Below, in pieces: positions 31,445 through 44,971 of a stretch of 64,000 nucleotides of DNA. This DNA comes from Xylogone sp. PMI_703. Taxonomy: Eukaryota > Ascomycota > Leotiomycetes. Under the pieces are notes generated by a model. The model searched no databases. It saw only the letters and a program-made list of their open reading frames with translations, and was not told the DNA's origin. Each line of letters starts with the position of its first letter. Within the stretch, counting starts at the first letter, position 1. The translations under genes were made by a program, and so were the position numbers. The stretch is taken from contig JAJTUQ010000015.1 in assembly GCA_021399445.1 (NCBI GenBank), positions 1 through 64,000 of the forward strand. The letters run 5' to 3'.

Positions 31445-34400
31445 TTATATAGCCTAGAGGACACAGTATGTTATTAACTCTTGGGTTCTATTTTCCACGG
31501 GTTATTTTTATGATCAGTTGAGTTCGGATTTAAATTCCACCTGCCTAGGGCTAAAGAACTCTATCGGCTGGGAGAGGTCTTAGCAGGGGACTACCCTTCC
31601 TCTTCTAACCACCCAAATCTATAATAGTGCATAGGACTAGTTTCCGCTGCCCTAATATAACTGTCCTAGTAACCACAGGCCTTGGAACAGAGTATTGAAT
31701 TCGTATTATTGTACACCCCTTCTAGCTTTCGAAAAATTGTTATTTCAGCTCTGGCTTTCGAACCATAGTGCTTAAGAGTTCATGCCACGTTCCATTCTGT
31801 TCCGAACCACCAACTTCATCCTGACCACATTAGCAAATTACAATCCCCATGACATCAAGATGCCAGTCTTACACAACCGTGATTTCACCACTAAATTCCG
31901 TAGTAAGAACTTAGAACCTTAGAGGGTGAGAAATTAGTCATTTAACTAGATGTTCGAGGATGCACTCCCGGTTAGTTCATTCATCTGTGGATCAATGCGT
32001 CGGCGACCGTGCCATTCTGAATATTATTAATCTATTCCATTGCTGCTGCTTTTCATATATTCTAGCCCGCAATCAAAAGCATAGCTTGGGAATTTGACCG
32101 TTTTGCTGAGGTAGAATGCACACATACCAGAGAAATGTAACCATTACATGCGCCGTTACTCTAAGTGCATGAGCTTTAGGCTTCTTCAGCTCTACAGTTG
32201 ATATACAATCAATCTTATAGGTAGTTCCATGGTTTGAGTACAGCTTCATGCCACGTAACCTCGACGTGAACTAGACAAATTTAGCAAAGGTTTAACGCAC
32301 TTAGAATGCACCCAAAATGTCGGCTTGAGAAATGACAAAGCTGCTGAATCACTCAACCCATTACGAGAGTAAAATAATGCAATGGTATAATAGGATAATG
32401 GGATAATGGTTAACTAAAAACATACATTTCTAGCCAACACAAACATACCATACCCCCAGACCCATTTTTAAATTCGGTAAGGCGTAGGCAATCAGTCCTT
32501 CAACCCAACTCTGGTTTTATAATGCTATCTGCGAAGGCCTGGCAAAGATCTCGTATAAAGGAGTGAAAAGCTACAATAAGCGTTATCTCAATGTATTCCA
32601 ACTATCATGTGGGTTGCATGAGTGGGTCAATGCTCATACGGTTAACGATATAGCAAGCAGGATTAACGTTTCAGGATAAAGCAGGCTTCTACACATCACA
32701 GTTAGTCACGGATTAATCCGGCTAGTAAAGCACAAACGAGTATTACGGAATTAGAGACCTGTACTCTGGGGCTCCAGCCTTGGTTTAATGAAGATTCTGT
32801 ACGGCTGAAGAGAGAAACGGGACAGGTTGGCCCCATTCAGGCCGTTTGCGTTCTACGTTTATTTCGTCTACGAGTATCTACTGGGCGCAGCGCAACGCAG
32901 CAAAAAAAAACTTTTACGACACCATATTCTTACCCAACACCAACTCCAAGCACTACAAGCAGCTGAAGATTCGAGACAATGAAATTTATGGATCCAGTAC
33001 AAACTACTGGCCGGAACTAGTGGCGTAGCATTCCTTACGAACTAATTGCGGTGGTATAATAAGAACGCCGCAGCGGCGAGGGGGGTTGACAGACATTCGA
33101 CTCGGCTTGGGGATAAATAAAGGCCAATCGCATCACGAGCTGGAGCGAATTACGTGGAGCAGGTGGGAAGGCTGTGGCTGATGGCTCATCGCTTGGCCAA
33201 TGACTGACCAAGCCTTAACCTGAGGCAGGACGATGGCGAATGAGAAGTAGAACCTAGGCTTGAAGCCACACCCCCAAACTTAAATTTGACATGCAAGTTC
33301 GCATCTGGCTGGAATGAAAGCCACAGCCTTGCAAGGCACTCACGACACTGCCTGGTTAGACAAATAGGTCCTACACACACACTTTGGATTGTCGCTGTCT
33401 CCGCGATCCGATCTGGCGTGTCTGGGGTTATAAAACTTTGGATAAATTCCTCTCGGACAGCGTTGCCGTTTTCCGACTGCCGGTAACTGACATGGTTACT
33501 GAGCCGTGAAAATTCAGACCGTGGACTTGACTGCGAAAAGTGTGTTTTTTTGCTTTCTCCTTTTTTAAAAAAAATGTTATAATTTAATTTTATAATTAAC
33601 GGTCTCTGCAGCCAAATATTGAGGACATAGGTACTTCTACACAGAAAAATCTCTATTATCGCTTTCTTGGTTCGCATCTATTCTGCGTCCTCTCTCTTGC
33701 GGTTCAGCCGCGTATATATCTTAACGTGATTGGAGGAGTCCATGAACAGATTCATAGGTTATGCTAGACTTCGTAGAGCGTTGTCATCTGGTCTCCCTGA
33801 CTCTATGGATCTGGAAGACAGGTATGGAATCATGCCGTGGCAGGGGGTATATATTACGGAAATCAGCTAAAATAACTGAGCAAGCAAATCAAACAAGGAC
33901 CAAACAAGGACTCAAACACTTCCATCTCCCCCTTCCTTTTGCCCTTCTCGCAACACCAAGTTTACATTCTGCTCTGGAGCTATAAAGGAGTATTGATAAC
34001 TGTGTAAGAAGACGCTTGATTGGAAATCATCAAGTCACGATAATAGTCCGTCTTATCTGCGGTAGGCTAAATAAAGTCTCTGACATAGTCGCCTGTCGTT
34101 GTTGTAGAATATTTCTTTTAGCTAGTTGGCCGTTTGAATCTCAACAGTTAAAGATTTCTTTGATAACATGAAGAATGCCTGAGAAGAGAGTTTATAGGTC
34201 AAGCGCTTCCGTTTCAAAGTGGAGAGGTCTGGAATATGGCTCGACCAGTTTATCTCTGCCCTCCGAATCCTCAGAGAATGCATCTTCAGGTGTAATAAGC
34301 CTATCTTGAACCACACGGCTCTATGGTCTGTGTGATATCAAAATTTCTAGAACAAAGCAATCTTTTTTTCATCCTAGGACGTTCACTTGCTATTCGATGA

Positions 34401-35875
34401 ACCTGGCTCGATGGCTCGTGGCTATCTTGCACATGCCTCGGTATGGCACGAGGATACGTCTTCTTTAGGCGATTGATTGCTGACAAGAGGAGCAGCGGGA
34501 GGCCATGATGTGTCGGATTGGGGCCGTGGATAGTAGAGTAGAACCGCAATGCTAGCGGCGTGTAAGAAGCGGTGGAAAGCGGTATTACAGAGGACGGCAG
34601 GATTTTTGCTACTTCTGAGTGGTGAAGGATTAGACCTTGCGGTGCAGCTTTTGCGGTGCGGCTTTTGCGGGCACGTGGTGGTAGGGGCCTCGTACGCAGA
34701 TTTGAAGATTTACTGGAGGTATGAGTGCTGACTTAACAATTTTCTCCTGTGAAGCATTGGATGGGGGTGTAGATCCAAGTCCTCGAGGCTAGACAACTGA
34801 ATTCAATTGCATCAATTTGAAATGTCTCGACTTCTGAACAGAATTGCATGAGTGTGATTTTTGGTAAGAGTGTGGAATCAGAGTAAGCCCAGCACTACAT
34901 AGAAATCATTATACAGAAACCAGATGACGTAAAATTGCTCTACCTTACTAGTTAGTCATGATGAAATGTCCGTAAGTTAGTACATCAGAAAGGCTACGGC
35001 TGAACTGGTACTACAGGAACGCAATCACGTAACCCTAGTGTTGCTAACCATAAGAGATGATACCAGTAAACCCGGTACGAGTGTCACCATCTAGGTCAAC
35101 ACTATAGGTAGCAAAGCTGGCGTGAGATTAAGTAGAACGAACTAAGACGGCGACTAGGGGTTCACAACGGCTCATGACGTTATATCAGCTAGGTTATATA
35201 CCTGGAATGCGTAAAGCTGACTTGGGTTGACACAGTTTGGTGGCTGTGCACAAATCCATCAGGTGAACTGTTTCGACTCATTCCGGCACAGTCAGACGTC
35301 CAGGAGGCTTTGTTGCTAAGGGATACAGAATAGCCGCTAGGGGTCTGGAGGCGTTGGAACAATCTCTAGGAAGCAAAAAGTAAAAGTAGTACCACGAAGG
35401 ATTTGTAGAAGGCAGATTGGTTTCGTGTGATCTAGCCGCTCAAGCAGCGCAAGAGTTTGTGTACTGTACATCCACTGGAGTTATATCTCGTCAGCTTGTT
35501 GAATATTACAAGATAACCATATACGGCACATTGCTTCTAGCTCAAAGAGCGAGCCAGTAAAAGTCGCCTGACCAAGCAATCTGGTAAAAGGTTAACCTCT
35601 GATCTAGAGAGTAAAGGCGTGGGGTGAGTAAAGAGGTGAAATTGTTGAAAAATGCCGCTTAAGAAATTTGAGTAATATCGAAGCTCCGTGGAATTGCCCA
35701 TAGACCAGGCGTACATTAGTACAGATATGACCCGCAGTAGCTAAGAGGAATGGGGAAGCTTGAATGTTACGTTCGAGGCTGGGTAAACCGCCGCACTCAT
35801 CACTGTATGCCTCGCTTATTAGTAATGTATGGAGGTGGAACCATAAAAGGAGACGGGGGTAGCCACGGTAGGTAA
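31445..35875. other. Long gene-poor region
   Basis: No convincing gene in 4.4 kb. The minus ORF 33186-33677 (163 codons) spans a compositionally odd, GC-richer stretch (about 33040-33540) with poly-T/poly-A at 33541-33595. It has no family features and may be a degraded repeat. Other ORFs are short and unsupported. Confidence 0.4.
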
Positions 35876-37834
35876 GTGATGGATAAATTTTACTCACATT
35901 CAGCTACTGGTAGCAACAGCTCTCTACGCAATAGCGAGCCCTTCGACTTACATTTCGTGCGATCTCTGCATAAGATTTTTCAAACGACCAACCCTCAGCC
36001 TTCTGCATTTGATGGGATAGCGAGCATTATCACCAACCCAGATTTTCGAGAGACAGACGCGTATGACAGAGCCAGAAATCGCCTCCAACAGGCCGAACAA
36101 TCGCTCGCTTTTAATGCGCACGTGAAGAAGGCTCCCAATGCCGCCACTGAAGAAAAAGCTGCAGAACTGGTGAAGAGAATCAGGACCTGGGATTGGGATC
36201 ATACGTATAGGCCTGAGAACCGGGCAGGCACGAGAACCGAAGGGGAGCATTTTCTGGGAAATGTGGATCTTATCAATAAAACCGAACTGTTCAAGGTTGC
36301 ACGGAGAATGCCAAAAGGTGCACACCTCCACGTCCACTTCAATGCATGCCTTCCGGCGGAATTTCTCATTAAGGAAGCAAGGAATGTTGACGCCATGTAT
36401 ATTCGGAGCACACTGCCTTTAACGTCTCTCGAAAATTTCGACAAATGCCGCATTTCATTTATGGTCCAGACTCCGAATGAAGCTACCCACCTGAAAGATG
36501 GCAGTGGTGGAATCGAGCATGTTGGCTTGGGTGACATTTTTTCTCAAGGCTATATCGCTAACCGTTGGATGAAGTACAAGGAATTTCAACATAAATTCAA
36601 ACTTAAGCGCGGTGAGGACGTAGCAAAAGGCATCGAGGATGTAGAAGACTGGCCGGTGCACAAGATGCATACCTCGGAAGAAGAAGCACATAATACGGGG
36701 CAGACGGGCCGAGGCATCTGGGAAAGGTTCAATTACAGGACGCAGATGATGAAAGGATTATTTGCATATGAGTCAGCATATCGAAATTATACCAGGGCTT
36801 GTATCAGGGACTTTGTAGAAGACAACATCCAATACGCCGAAATCCGGCCAAATTTCATGAGCAACAATGCACTCAAGAAAGATGATAGGATGGAGTCAAT
36901 CGGAAATGATGGCATGATGCGAATTATCGAGCAAGAACTCAGGGCGACTATGCAGGAGCTCCAGAGTGAAGGGAAGTACTTCGGCGGTATGAAAGTTATC
37001 TACTGCACGCCCCGATCTTTCGAAAAGATGGAAGTGAGGGATGCCTTGGATGAATGCATCGCCTTGAAAAAGAGTCACGAGAACTTGGTCTGTGGTGAGT
37101 TCACTAACTTTTAACTAGAGGGGGGTTTTAGACACCTAACCATCTTATAAGGGTTTGACCTCGTCGGCCACGAAGAGATGGGTAATGAGCTCCGCCACTT
37201 CACACAAGAATTTTTTGGATTTTCGGCGCAAGTGTAATGAGGAAAACCTGAATATCCCATTCCTCTTCCACTGTGGTGAAACACTTGATGTAGGCGATAA
37301 AGTTGATGGGAACCTGTACGACGCCGTACTCCTTGGTGCCAAACGCATTGGCCATGGGTACGCAGCTGCTAGGCACCCTCTGATCATGGAGATATTGAAG
37401 AAAAATGGAATTGCAATCGAGTCTTGTCCTATATCGAATGAGATATTAGGCCTAACCCCTGTTATTGCCGGCCACCACCTACCTATATTACTAGCCAACA
37501 ATGTGCCCTGCACTATAAACAGTGACAATGCCACATTTTATCGGTAGGCCGGACCAGTATCGCCGAGAGATTTTGCTGATATCATAATAGATCTTCACTC
37601 TCCCATGACTTCTATCAAGTGATGATTGGATCTAATGCAATGGATTTATATGGCTGGAAACAGCTGATCATGTGGAGCATAGAAAAGAGCTGCATGAACA
37701 GCGATGAGCGGAAATTGGTAACTAAGGAATGGGAAGTCAGATGGGAGGAATTCTGTCAATGGATTGTTGAGGAATATGGCAAGCTGGGGGTTGGACTCCA
37801 CGACCCGGCCGCCATTAATGTCTTCAGAGAATAA
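35876..37834 (+). CDS. Adenosine deaminase-related growth factor-type deaminase, frameshifted
   Basis: Exons 35876-37094, 37152-37543 and 37591-37834 (introns 57 and 47 bp). The protein, about 617 aa if one base is discounted, is a full-length ADGF/CECR1-like adenosine deaminase, which converts adenosine to inosine with a zinc ion. Metal-binding HLHVH is at about 150-154. FHCGETLD, KRIGHGYAAARHP, ESCPISNEIL and NSDNATFYRSSLSHDFYQV follow in the usual order, as does DLVGHEE. The frame breaks in exon 2 at the T6 run 37211-37216: sequence before it reads FDLVGHEEMGNELRHFTQEF and after it, in another frame, LDFRRKCNEENL. Removing one T restores one frame across all three exons. Either the gene is recently dead or the T6 length is a sequencing error. 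No signal peptide is obvious at MMDKFYSHS, so it may be cytosolic. Confidence 0.85.
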
Positions 37835-40147
37835 CAGGACTTTGAGGCAGCTCACACATCGCTTGCACGTGCAATCCGTATTTGGATTTAGCTTTAGTTA
37901 CGCACGAGAGCATGTTTAGACTAGCAAAGTAAACAAAATAGAAAAGACTTAGCATATCGCCTCCTCTCCATTCAACTAAGCACCGCGTAATTTCCAAATC
38001 TCCATGAACATGGTTGCCAGCCAACTCCAGACAACCAGTTAAGGATACAAGGGGTAGACATCTTGAATGGCTTAACTTGTATGGTTATGATACGCCCCAA
38101 CACCGACCAAAAACCCTGGGCGACATCCACCAAGGCAAGTCTCACACTATAATCGATAGGCCGGATGAGGTTACCTACTAGGTCCAATATTTGGCCTTAT
38201 CATGTTTTTCCTCGATAATATCAACATACGTATATCGATCTTCCGTCGTTATCCTTCGCTATTGTCAGAATATGCTTACGTAATTGGGAGATACGGAGGC
38301 ATACACACGTGATTTAGGTGTTTCATATTTGCCTGTATATATTGAATGACCCCACTTGTAGTGGAGATCATTGATCATAGCATCTATCATAGGCTCTCTC
38401 CCATAGTAATTGTATGCGTGCTTGCCTAACCATTGCGCCATAACCTCTGACAGCTATATCCTTCTAGTCGCTTCACGTGACTTGAACCACGTATCATGTT
38501 GTTCCTTGGGAAACTACTTTCGGCACTCATTCCATTCTTGATTTCGAATCCGTCCCCAAGTAGTGCGAGGAGGGTCCTATTCCCAGCTGGATTAATGGCG
38601 GTTTGGTTATGCGTGGCGGCACTAGTCTTTCTAAGTAACCAAACGTTTACATTACGTTAGCATGATAACTAAGCATCACTACCAAAATCTGCCCGCTCAC
38701 TTGGGCCACTGCAACTTCCGTTGAAACAAAGGCGATGCTTGCCGTTCCTATGGAAAACCTGGCAGACAACAAAAACTCCACCAATGTCCGATACAAGAAG
38801 GAGACAGTGATTTTGCCCGGACCTGGATGCGCTTAAACCCCCATTATCGATGTGAAACCTTAACCTTCCATTTCTCAGAAAGTTAGTTATGTAGAATTTT
38901 ATGGGTAGGCCCGAGATACGGGATCCCTTTCTTACAGCATATGGTCCCATGCTGCGTGCAGGTCTTGTACTCCACTAGGTGTTGTTGACTGAAGCAGGTG
39001 TTCACGGCGATATTGATGCACGCCGTCTACGGTCAATCGAGACGTGGATTCTGGCATGGTATACGAACGAGACGAAACTGGTGGTTGGCATTGAGTATGG
39101 CTGACGCCCGAGATGAGCCCCTCTTTTTCCAGCTTCTCCGCCAATATGCAATTTACGACCCGGACGATCATGGTCAAGTCCTGCCACCCGATCGCGAAGA
39201 CGGTGGTAGTTTATATTATTTCTCAACTTCAAGCTTTGGCTTAATACCGACATACTAATACTTCTGGGGCCAAAGCCTCTTACCAAGAAACAATCGATAT
39301 ACTGGAGGTGGGTTCAAAGTCTGTTTACCGCATTTCACAACACTGCAAAAGGTGATAAATCATGCTTTTTAAAACAATTGATAACTTACAGGTGACATAA
39401 CTTAGTAATTAATTATGCTATTAAAATGAGAAAAGGTTAATTTATACCCCTCCTATAATATTTGTCTAGCCATGATTGTACCACAGAAATGACAAAGTTA
39501 TTGCTCCTACACAATATTCGTCTAACTATGATTATATTAATCTTACGAAACGACGTTCTTACATGGTACATGCATAGGATGTAGAAGCGAGCAACGATCT
39601 CTGAGATGTAATATTTGGTTGAGACTATAACTCTTTATCCAACGCTACGTTAGGACGCGAAGCGTCGCCATTACGTCGCATCTTTTCATCTTGCATCACG
39701 AAGACTCTGCGCAGATCTCCAGATCTGGGTGGGGTGGCAACACCACTTTTTGGTACGCACGCTACGTGTTATAGTGGTCAGACGCATAAAATAGCTAAAT
39801 CAATTGGTGTGCCGTAACCTAAACATCTGCTACTTCTGAAGAGTATTCGCGTATCAATATTTGAGAGCTAATATGTGGTGCATCAAAGGCAAAGTTACAA
39901 CGACAAGGCTCCGACAAACCCTTTGCCGAAAGCCATCGTAGCCTGGCTCGTAGTCACGACTACCTTTGCTTCGCATGCCTTCCTTCGCTCCACGCAATGA
40001 CAGTTCGGCAATATTTACTACACTAATCTTGTATCATTCTAGAGAAACTACAGAAAAACCAAATCACGTAAATCCGCAGAGGAATCTTCCTTCCATGATG
40101 TTGCTCCGTATTCCTCCGTATTTCAATATCCAGCTCGTCCAGAATTC
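37835..40147. other. Intergenic with unresolved minus-strand coding-like patches
   Basis: Minus 38669-38950 (LRNGRLRFHIDNGGLSAS, then CQVFHRNGKHRLCF) and minus 38932-39177 are adjacent and might be exons of a small cysteine-containing protein. I could not find a splice that joins them in frame, so no gene is called. The repeated ATATTYGTCTARCYATGATT occurs twice near 39460-39540. Confidence 0.3.
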
Positions 40148-41529
40148 TCACTGATACACCTTAACGGAGTTGATGGACCAATATGCATCGTTGAAAGCGT
40201 GTGGATTTGCGGCCACATAAGCTTCGCAAGAGCTCGCAAGAGACCCGCAGCTTCCGACGTTCCAAACACTGCCGGCCCAGTCGCCACAAAAGGTGGTGTC
40301 AAAGATGATTGCCAAGTTAGCAAAATGAGAATCGATGTTGCACCCTACGCCCCCGTTGAACAACGCGATTGGCGCTCCCCAGCCGCTGGGATTAGGATGG
40401 TCCACGGTTATATCGGGTGGAATCGAGCTTCGAGGAAAGAACCACGTCTTGATGGCCGACGATGTCCACTGCATGGCGTATACCCCTCCACCGATGGCAT
40501 TGAAACCGCTACCGTAGTTCTGCGTGTTGTTCGTCGAGATGCCGCAACCACCGAATGCGTTGTTGCTGTTGCAGTTCGGGGTGGCTAATTCACTGCCTGC
40601 CTGAGATCCCGTGGTGGTTATGTTGCACCCAGCCGATGTATGGAGAGTGATCGAGTTGGTATCCCCCGAATTGACGCCTTCGATCACATCAATCTCGCCG
40701 TTGTTGGGCCAATTCGGACCCGCCATCCACCAGGCTGGCCAGGTACCGCAGCCAGTCGGCATATGTTGAACATCTGCGATGAACAGGCCGTGCGTAAATG
40801 TGGTTTTGCTGAACACGCGAACTGATTTACGCCCGGATGATGGGTCCATGGTCTCGTTATCGACGCCCATGTAGATCTGATGGTTATCAGTATTGACCAG
40901 ACCGGAAGCTTGGGCGAAAGACTGGTCAACATAGTCCACGAAGCCGTGCGTTGGATCCGCATCCGTGAAGAACCTCCACTCCGAAAAGAAATTTGAAGCC
41001 GTATAATTATGTCTCAGACTGTAACTGCTGGTAGGTGAGCTGAAGTCGGCCGATGCTGTTGGTGATCCGCTGGGTCCGCGGGAGGCGGAGGTGGTCGGGA
41101 TTTTTAGGCTACTTCCGCTTCCACATGCGTTCACACCATCACCGCTATTGGACGGGTCGCAGTCTGCATCAACGTCAGAAGTGACGGCATTGCCGTTCTG
41201 GAGGCTACTGGTGCATGCTTGAAAAGAGTCAGTTGGTACGGGAGCCACAATAAAATATGAATACAGTGCTCAGACATACAGCATTCACCAGCATAATCGA
41301 AGCCTACAAGAGAGTATCCAGCCATGAGACATATAGATTGACACAATTCCACCGCCATTTGACTAGGTACGACTGAGAGACTCGAGGAGGATGGCAGAGA
41401 TCGTGCTGATACACCGTATGCAGAGTAGCATAATAACACCAGTCCTTCTCCAGAAAAGAAGGACCAAGCGTTTCCCCATCTTATGCCGCTTAAGAATATA
41501 AGGGCTGGCAAAGTGTTGAAAGATGGCAT
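40148..41529 (-). CDS. Secreted GH16 endo-beta-glucanase with WSC-like N-terminal domain
   Basis: Two exons, 41529-41280 and 41217-40148, with a 62-bp intron (donor GTATGT, CTGAC branch). Splicing gives 439 aa. The N terminus is hydrophobic (MPSFNTLPALIFLSGI). Residues about 34-125 form a WSC-like domain with CYSAYGVSARSLP, LCQSICLMAGYSLVGFDYAGEC and SCTSSLQNGN, which binds carbohydrate in related proteins. A Ser/Thr-rich linker leads to the GH16 laminarinase-type domain. The catalytic motif GEIDVIEG has nucleophile E258, D260 and acid/base E263. WPAWWM and FNAIGGGVYAMQW are typical of this fungal GH16 group, which hydrolyses beta-1,3(1,4)-glucans in cell walls. The C terminus, HAFNDAYWSINSVKVYQ, is complete. 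It appears intact and active. Confidence 0.9.
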
Positions 41530-42771
41530 GGTTACAACTACGATATGATCGTGTGACGTTCACACAGTTGAGCGTATGCCTAGAGTGTGTAGCCAGCCCC
41601 CATGTTCCGCACGACGTATCCAAACCCCTAGAGCCTCTAGAAAGACGGTATGCAAAGCTCGAAGAGTGAGGCCTCCTATAGAAAACGGCGGAGGGTCATT
41701 ACAAGGGCTTGTTTGGTTACATATATTATGAGACCGTACCTAAATATAGCTAGTTCAATAGGTTCACCGTGGCATAAAAGCCAATCTAAATACGCAGGTT
41801 AGACTTAGGTACACGCGCAAGAGAGTAAGATAAACTACGGTTAACTACAGTATATTGAACTATGTCCATACTAATCCAGTTATCGCAGAATAAGTGTAAG
41901 TATAGCATACGTATTGAATTCTAGCCTTCTAGCTCAATATTACTGAAATAATGCACAATCTATCTATGTGTCAACGTATGGTCTCTAGTGCCACGCTTAC
42001 GAGGAGGAACATCCTATCTCATAGTTCCAATAGCCTGCTTGAGACGTCGGGTAGCACAGCTAACTATCAATCATCGTGTCATCTACTTGGGCTCTATTCG
42101 ATAAGCACAACTTATGTAAACTTCCATTAATTGACGACGTTGAGATTAAGTTGGTCATTTTTGCACAGTTTAAGACAAATATTATGATACGAGATTTAAG
42201 AAAAAGTCATCAATTGATGACCATCTAATTATGCCTTGCAATAATTAGGCTACAACTTTGAGCAAAAAAAGGAAGGGGTACACGTGTATGACGTCATCCT
42301 AATCTCTCAAGCCTTCGGAAACTAAGCGGTCGCGTGCGCCGTCATCGTCCGGGCCCGGTGGTCATCAAAGTCAGTGTTGGATCATAACTCATCTTTTGCT
42401 CCAAACCAATATGAGTGATAACTCTCGCCGATGATGACTTCGGACAGAGATTTACCGTTAGATTGGCGCTATTTTGTTTGTTAATGCTTCTATATTGAAT
42501 TTCACGTAATATTTTAATATATGTGACGGAAACCACATCAATACTGGAACATCTCGGATGACAGTCTTGGCTGTTAGGATGACAGAACGTGTAATGCGCA
42601 GTCGCGACAGTCTCGAAGCAGTTAACTCAACCTTTGATTATGCTTAGCTAATTACCGATCCTATCATAGAGTCCACAATTAAATGCCCAGGTTTGCTAAG
42701 TAGTCGTGGTAGCCTTCCAGCACATGAAACATAGGTTACTTTGAACCCTTTGCCAGCCTTCCAAAGTCGCC
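41530..42771. other. Intergenic, no gene recognised
   Basis: AT-rich spacer; nothing supported on either strand. Confidence 0.5.
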
Positions 42772-43358
42772 TTGATTGAATTTAATTTCATTATGGGGGT
42801 AATCCATTTGTCACTCGTTTTTAATTCACCTTTATCTGTCAGGGGCGTACACATGTCTAGTTCATGGGATGGTCACCGTGAACAGCTTCCCTTCGTTGGA
42901 ATAGAGAGATATAATCGCGGCTATACGGGCGCATTTGGATCGCAAAGCGGTGCCCTCTACCCTCCTGAACGGCACTGGAACTATGTAGGTGTACTGCACG
43001 TACCTTGCGTAGGAACGGTCACTTGATTAACTTTCGACTGCAGCGAACTTTCGATCGGTGTTGCATCCTTTGCGATTCCGTACTGGCTATTCGGACTAGA
43101 ATCGCAACTGATGATACTCAGGACGCGCCTCACGTACCCTCAAAAAGATCTCCTGCTGAGAACCACATCTGGGAAATAACAAACGGAACAAACGATCTTT
43201 CTTATAGCTTCAGCAATTCAATCGCCGGGCAAAATCACAGAAATGAACTCGTTTTTTTATTTCTAGAATTACCAACGTATATACCTCAAACCCCACCTAA
43301 TTCTCCAGTCCAATCCTTCTCGTCGCCTTTCTGCTCCCGATGTCACAGCTCCCAGTGA
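42772..43358 (+). CDS. Orphan protein, two exons
   Basis: Exons 42772-42984 and 43044-43358 splice in phase 0 to 175 aa. The 59-bp intron has donor GTAGGT, branch GATTAAC and acceptor CTGCAG. Exon 1 ends RGYTGAFGSQSGALYPPERHWNY and exon 2 starts RTFDRCCILCD, with three clustered cysteines. The N terminus (MIEFNFIMGVIHLSLVFN) is moderately hydrophobic and could be a weak signal peptide. The C terminus is Ser/Pro-rich with FCSRCH. No family recognised. The 5' end is uncertain because upstream exons may exist. Confidence 0.4.
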
Positions 43359-44971
43359 CCGGTTTTCCTTGAATTCCGGATTCCAGATGATGGCATTATT
43401 GACACCGAGCGAGGAAACACAGTCATCAGTGAGATTTCAATGAGAATGCTGTGACTAGATCTACAAAAAAACCATCTGCATTAAATGCGTGATGGAGGTG
43501 TAGAACGGGAGTTCCGTTGGATGTAGGAGCAACGACGGCACGGATCTAAAATGCGTGTCGGCTATTGTAATATTTGGTTTAGCTCCTTCCTTTTTGGGCA
43601 TGAATGGCTTCGGTTTACGGAGATACCACATCCCACCTGTGTCCCGAGTCCAAAGCTGGTCACATTTAATTGAGGACACAATACTTGTCAGAGCTCCTAA
43701 ATTAAGACTTTAAACTATTTACAATTTTTTCCTATCTATCCTTTTTCTTTCCTTCTTTTTCTTCCCCTTCAGCCAAGCCAAAACAAAGACGGGCGAGCCA
43801 GTCTCGTGCAATGACAAGTATCGAGGATTATTTGGAGCAGCTGGGTGAACAAACCGCTATCAAACTCATTAATTACTAATTTCTTACGCAAAGTTATCTA
43901 CGTTAATACAGTATACCAGACAATTCAATATCGTAGAAAAATATAATAGCAAATTAAGGACAAGATGCTCCGCCCCTCACTAACGTCACGACCCCTCATC
44001 CTTACAACTCAATTTTTTTTGTTTAAAAAAAGAAGAGAAGAAAAAGAAAACGAAAGTTACACAGGTGTATGACACCACACTATTATTTACGCTAAAGTCC
44101 ACTGACACGTTTGTTCTCGCACGAGCGTTCATCTAATGTTAAGCTTGGCTTTCCGAATTTCCCTCATTCGGTCCACCATCATAAAGCTTACCAACCGTTA
44201 ACTTACTACTTGAAAGCCTGGACAAACTCCTTTGAATAAACTCTATGGAAGAGTATAAGCGCACAGAGTAAAATCGCATAGGACGGATAGTATGGAACTT
44301 TATAGTGTGGAATGTTGTACATAATGTTGAAATATTAGATATACTACTAACTACCCCCAAATATGATTCTAAGAGAGTATTATTACGGAACACTGGAAGG
44401 TCCTGCAGCACTGCTTTAACAACAGAGCCAAGAGGGTAAGAAGCACGGTATAAATTGTGATAGATAATGAGACATGGTGCAAGAGAACTTCTTAGATACT
44501 TTTAAATTAGACACCCAGATATTCAACACATAGCTTAATGCGCGTCAAAAAAGGTCGTGAAGTTCTTAGAACGTAGAATTATACCTCCATAAATTGTAAA
44601 TTTGCTTCAGAAATCGGGTAGCATCGCTCTAACATAACTCTCCCAGTATAATACCTAATGATGTTAAATTCTTCACATAAATTTACTGTTTTCTGATAAC
44701 ATATGTCAAATTCAAGTGGCAACGGGCTGCTAACGTAAAATGACGCCCTCGTTTTCTTTTACTAGTAGACGCACAGAAGTTGATTCAATAGCGAAGTTCT
44801 CATCCAAAGAACATCCTTTTTATCTCAATAACAATTATCGAGATGATTATGCTTCTGGTTTCAGTTAGCTACCGGTCTAGCCTAAAGAATGCAATTGTGA
44901 TAGTGTGAAGGCCGGGATTTTAGCACGTCTAAGCGATGTATCATATCTCCAGACCATATTTATATTGAATA
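43359..44971. other. Gene-poor AT-rich region
   Basis: No gene recognised. Pyrimidine and purine runs occur at 43725-43775 and 44010-44055. ORFs minus 43461-43679 and minus 44139-44411 are unsupported. Confidence 0.45.

Noticed and set aside
33186..33677. 163-codon minus-strand ORF
   Set aside because: It runs through poly-A/T tracts and shows no domain; the GC-richer patch looks like a degraded repeat.
38669..39286. Adjacent minus-strand ORFs that might form a small cysteine-containing secreted protein
   Set aside because: No intron joins them in frame, and the resemblance to a T1-type ribonuclease was too loose to defend.
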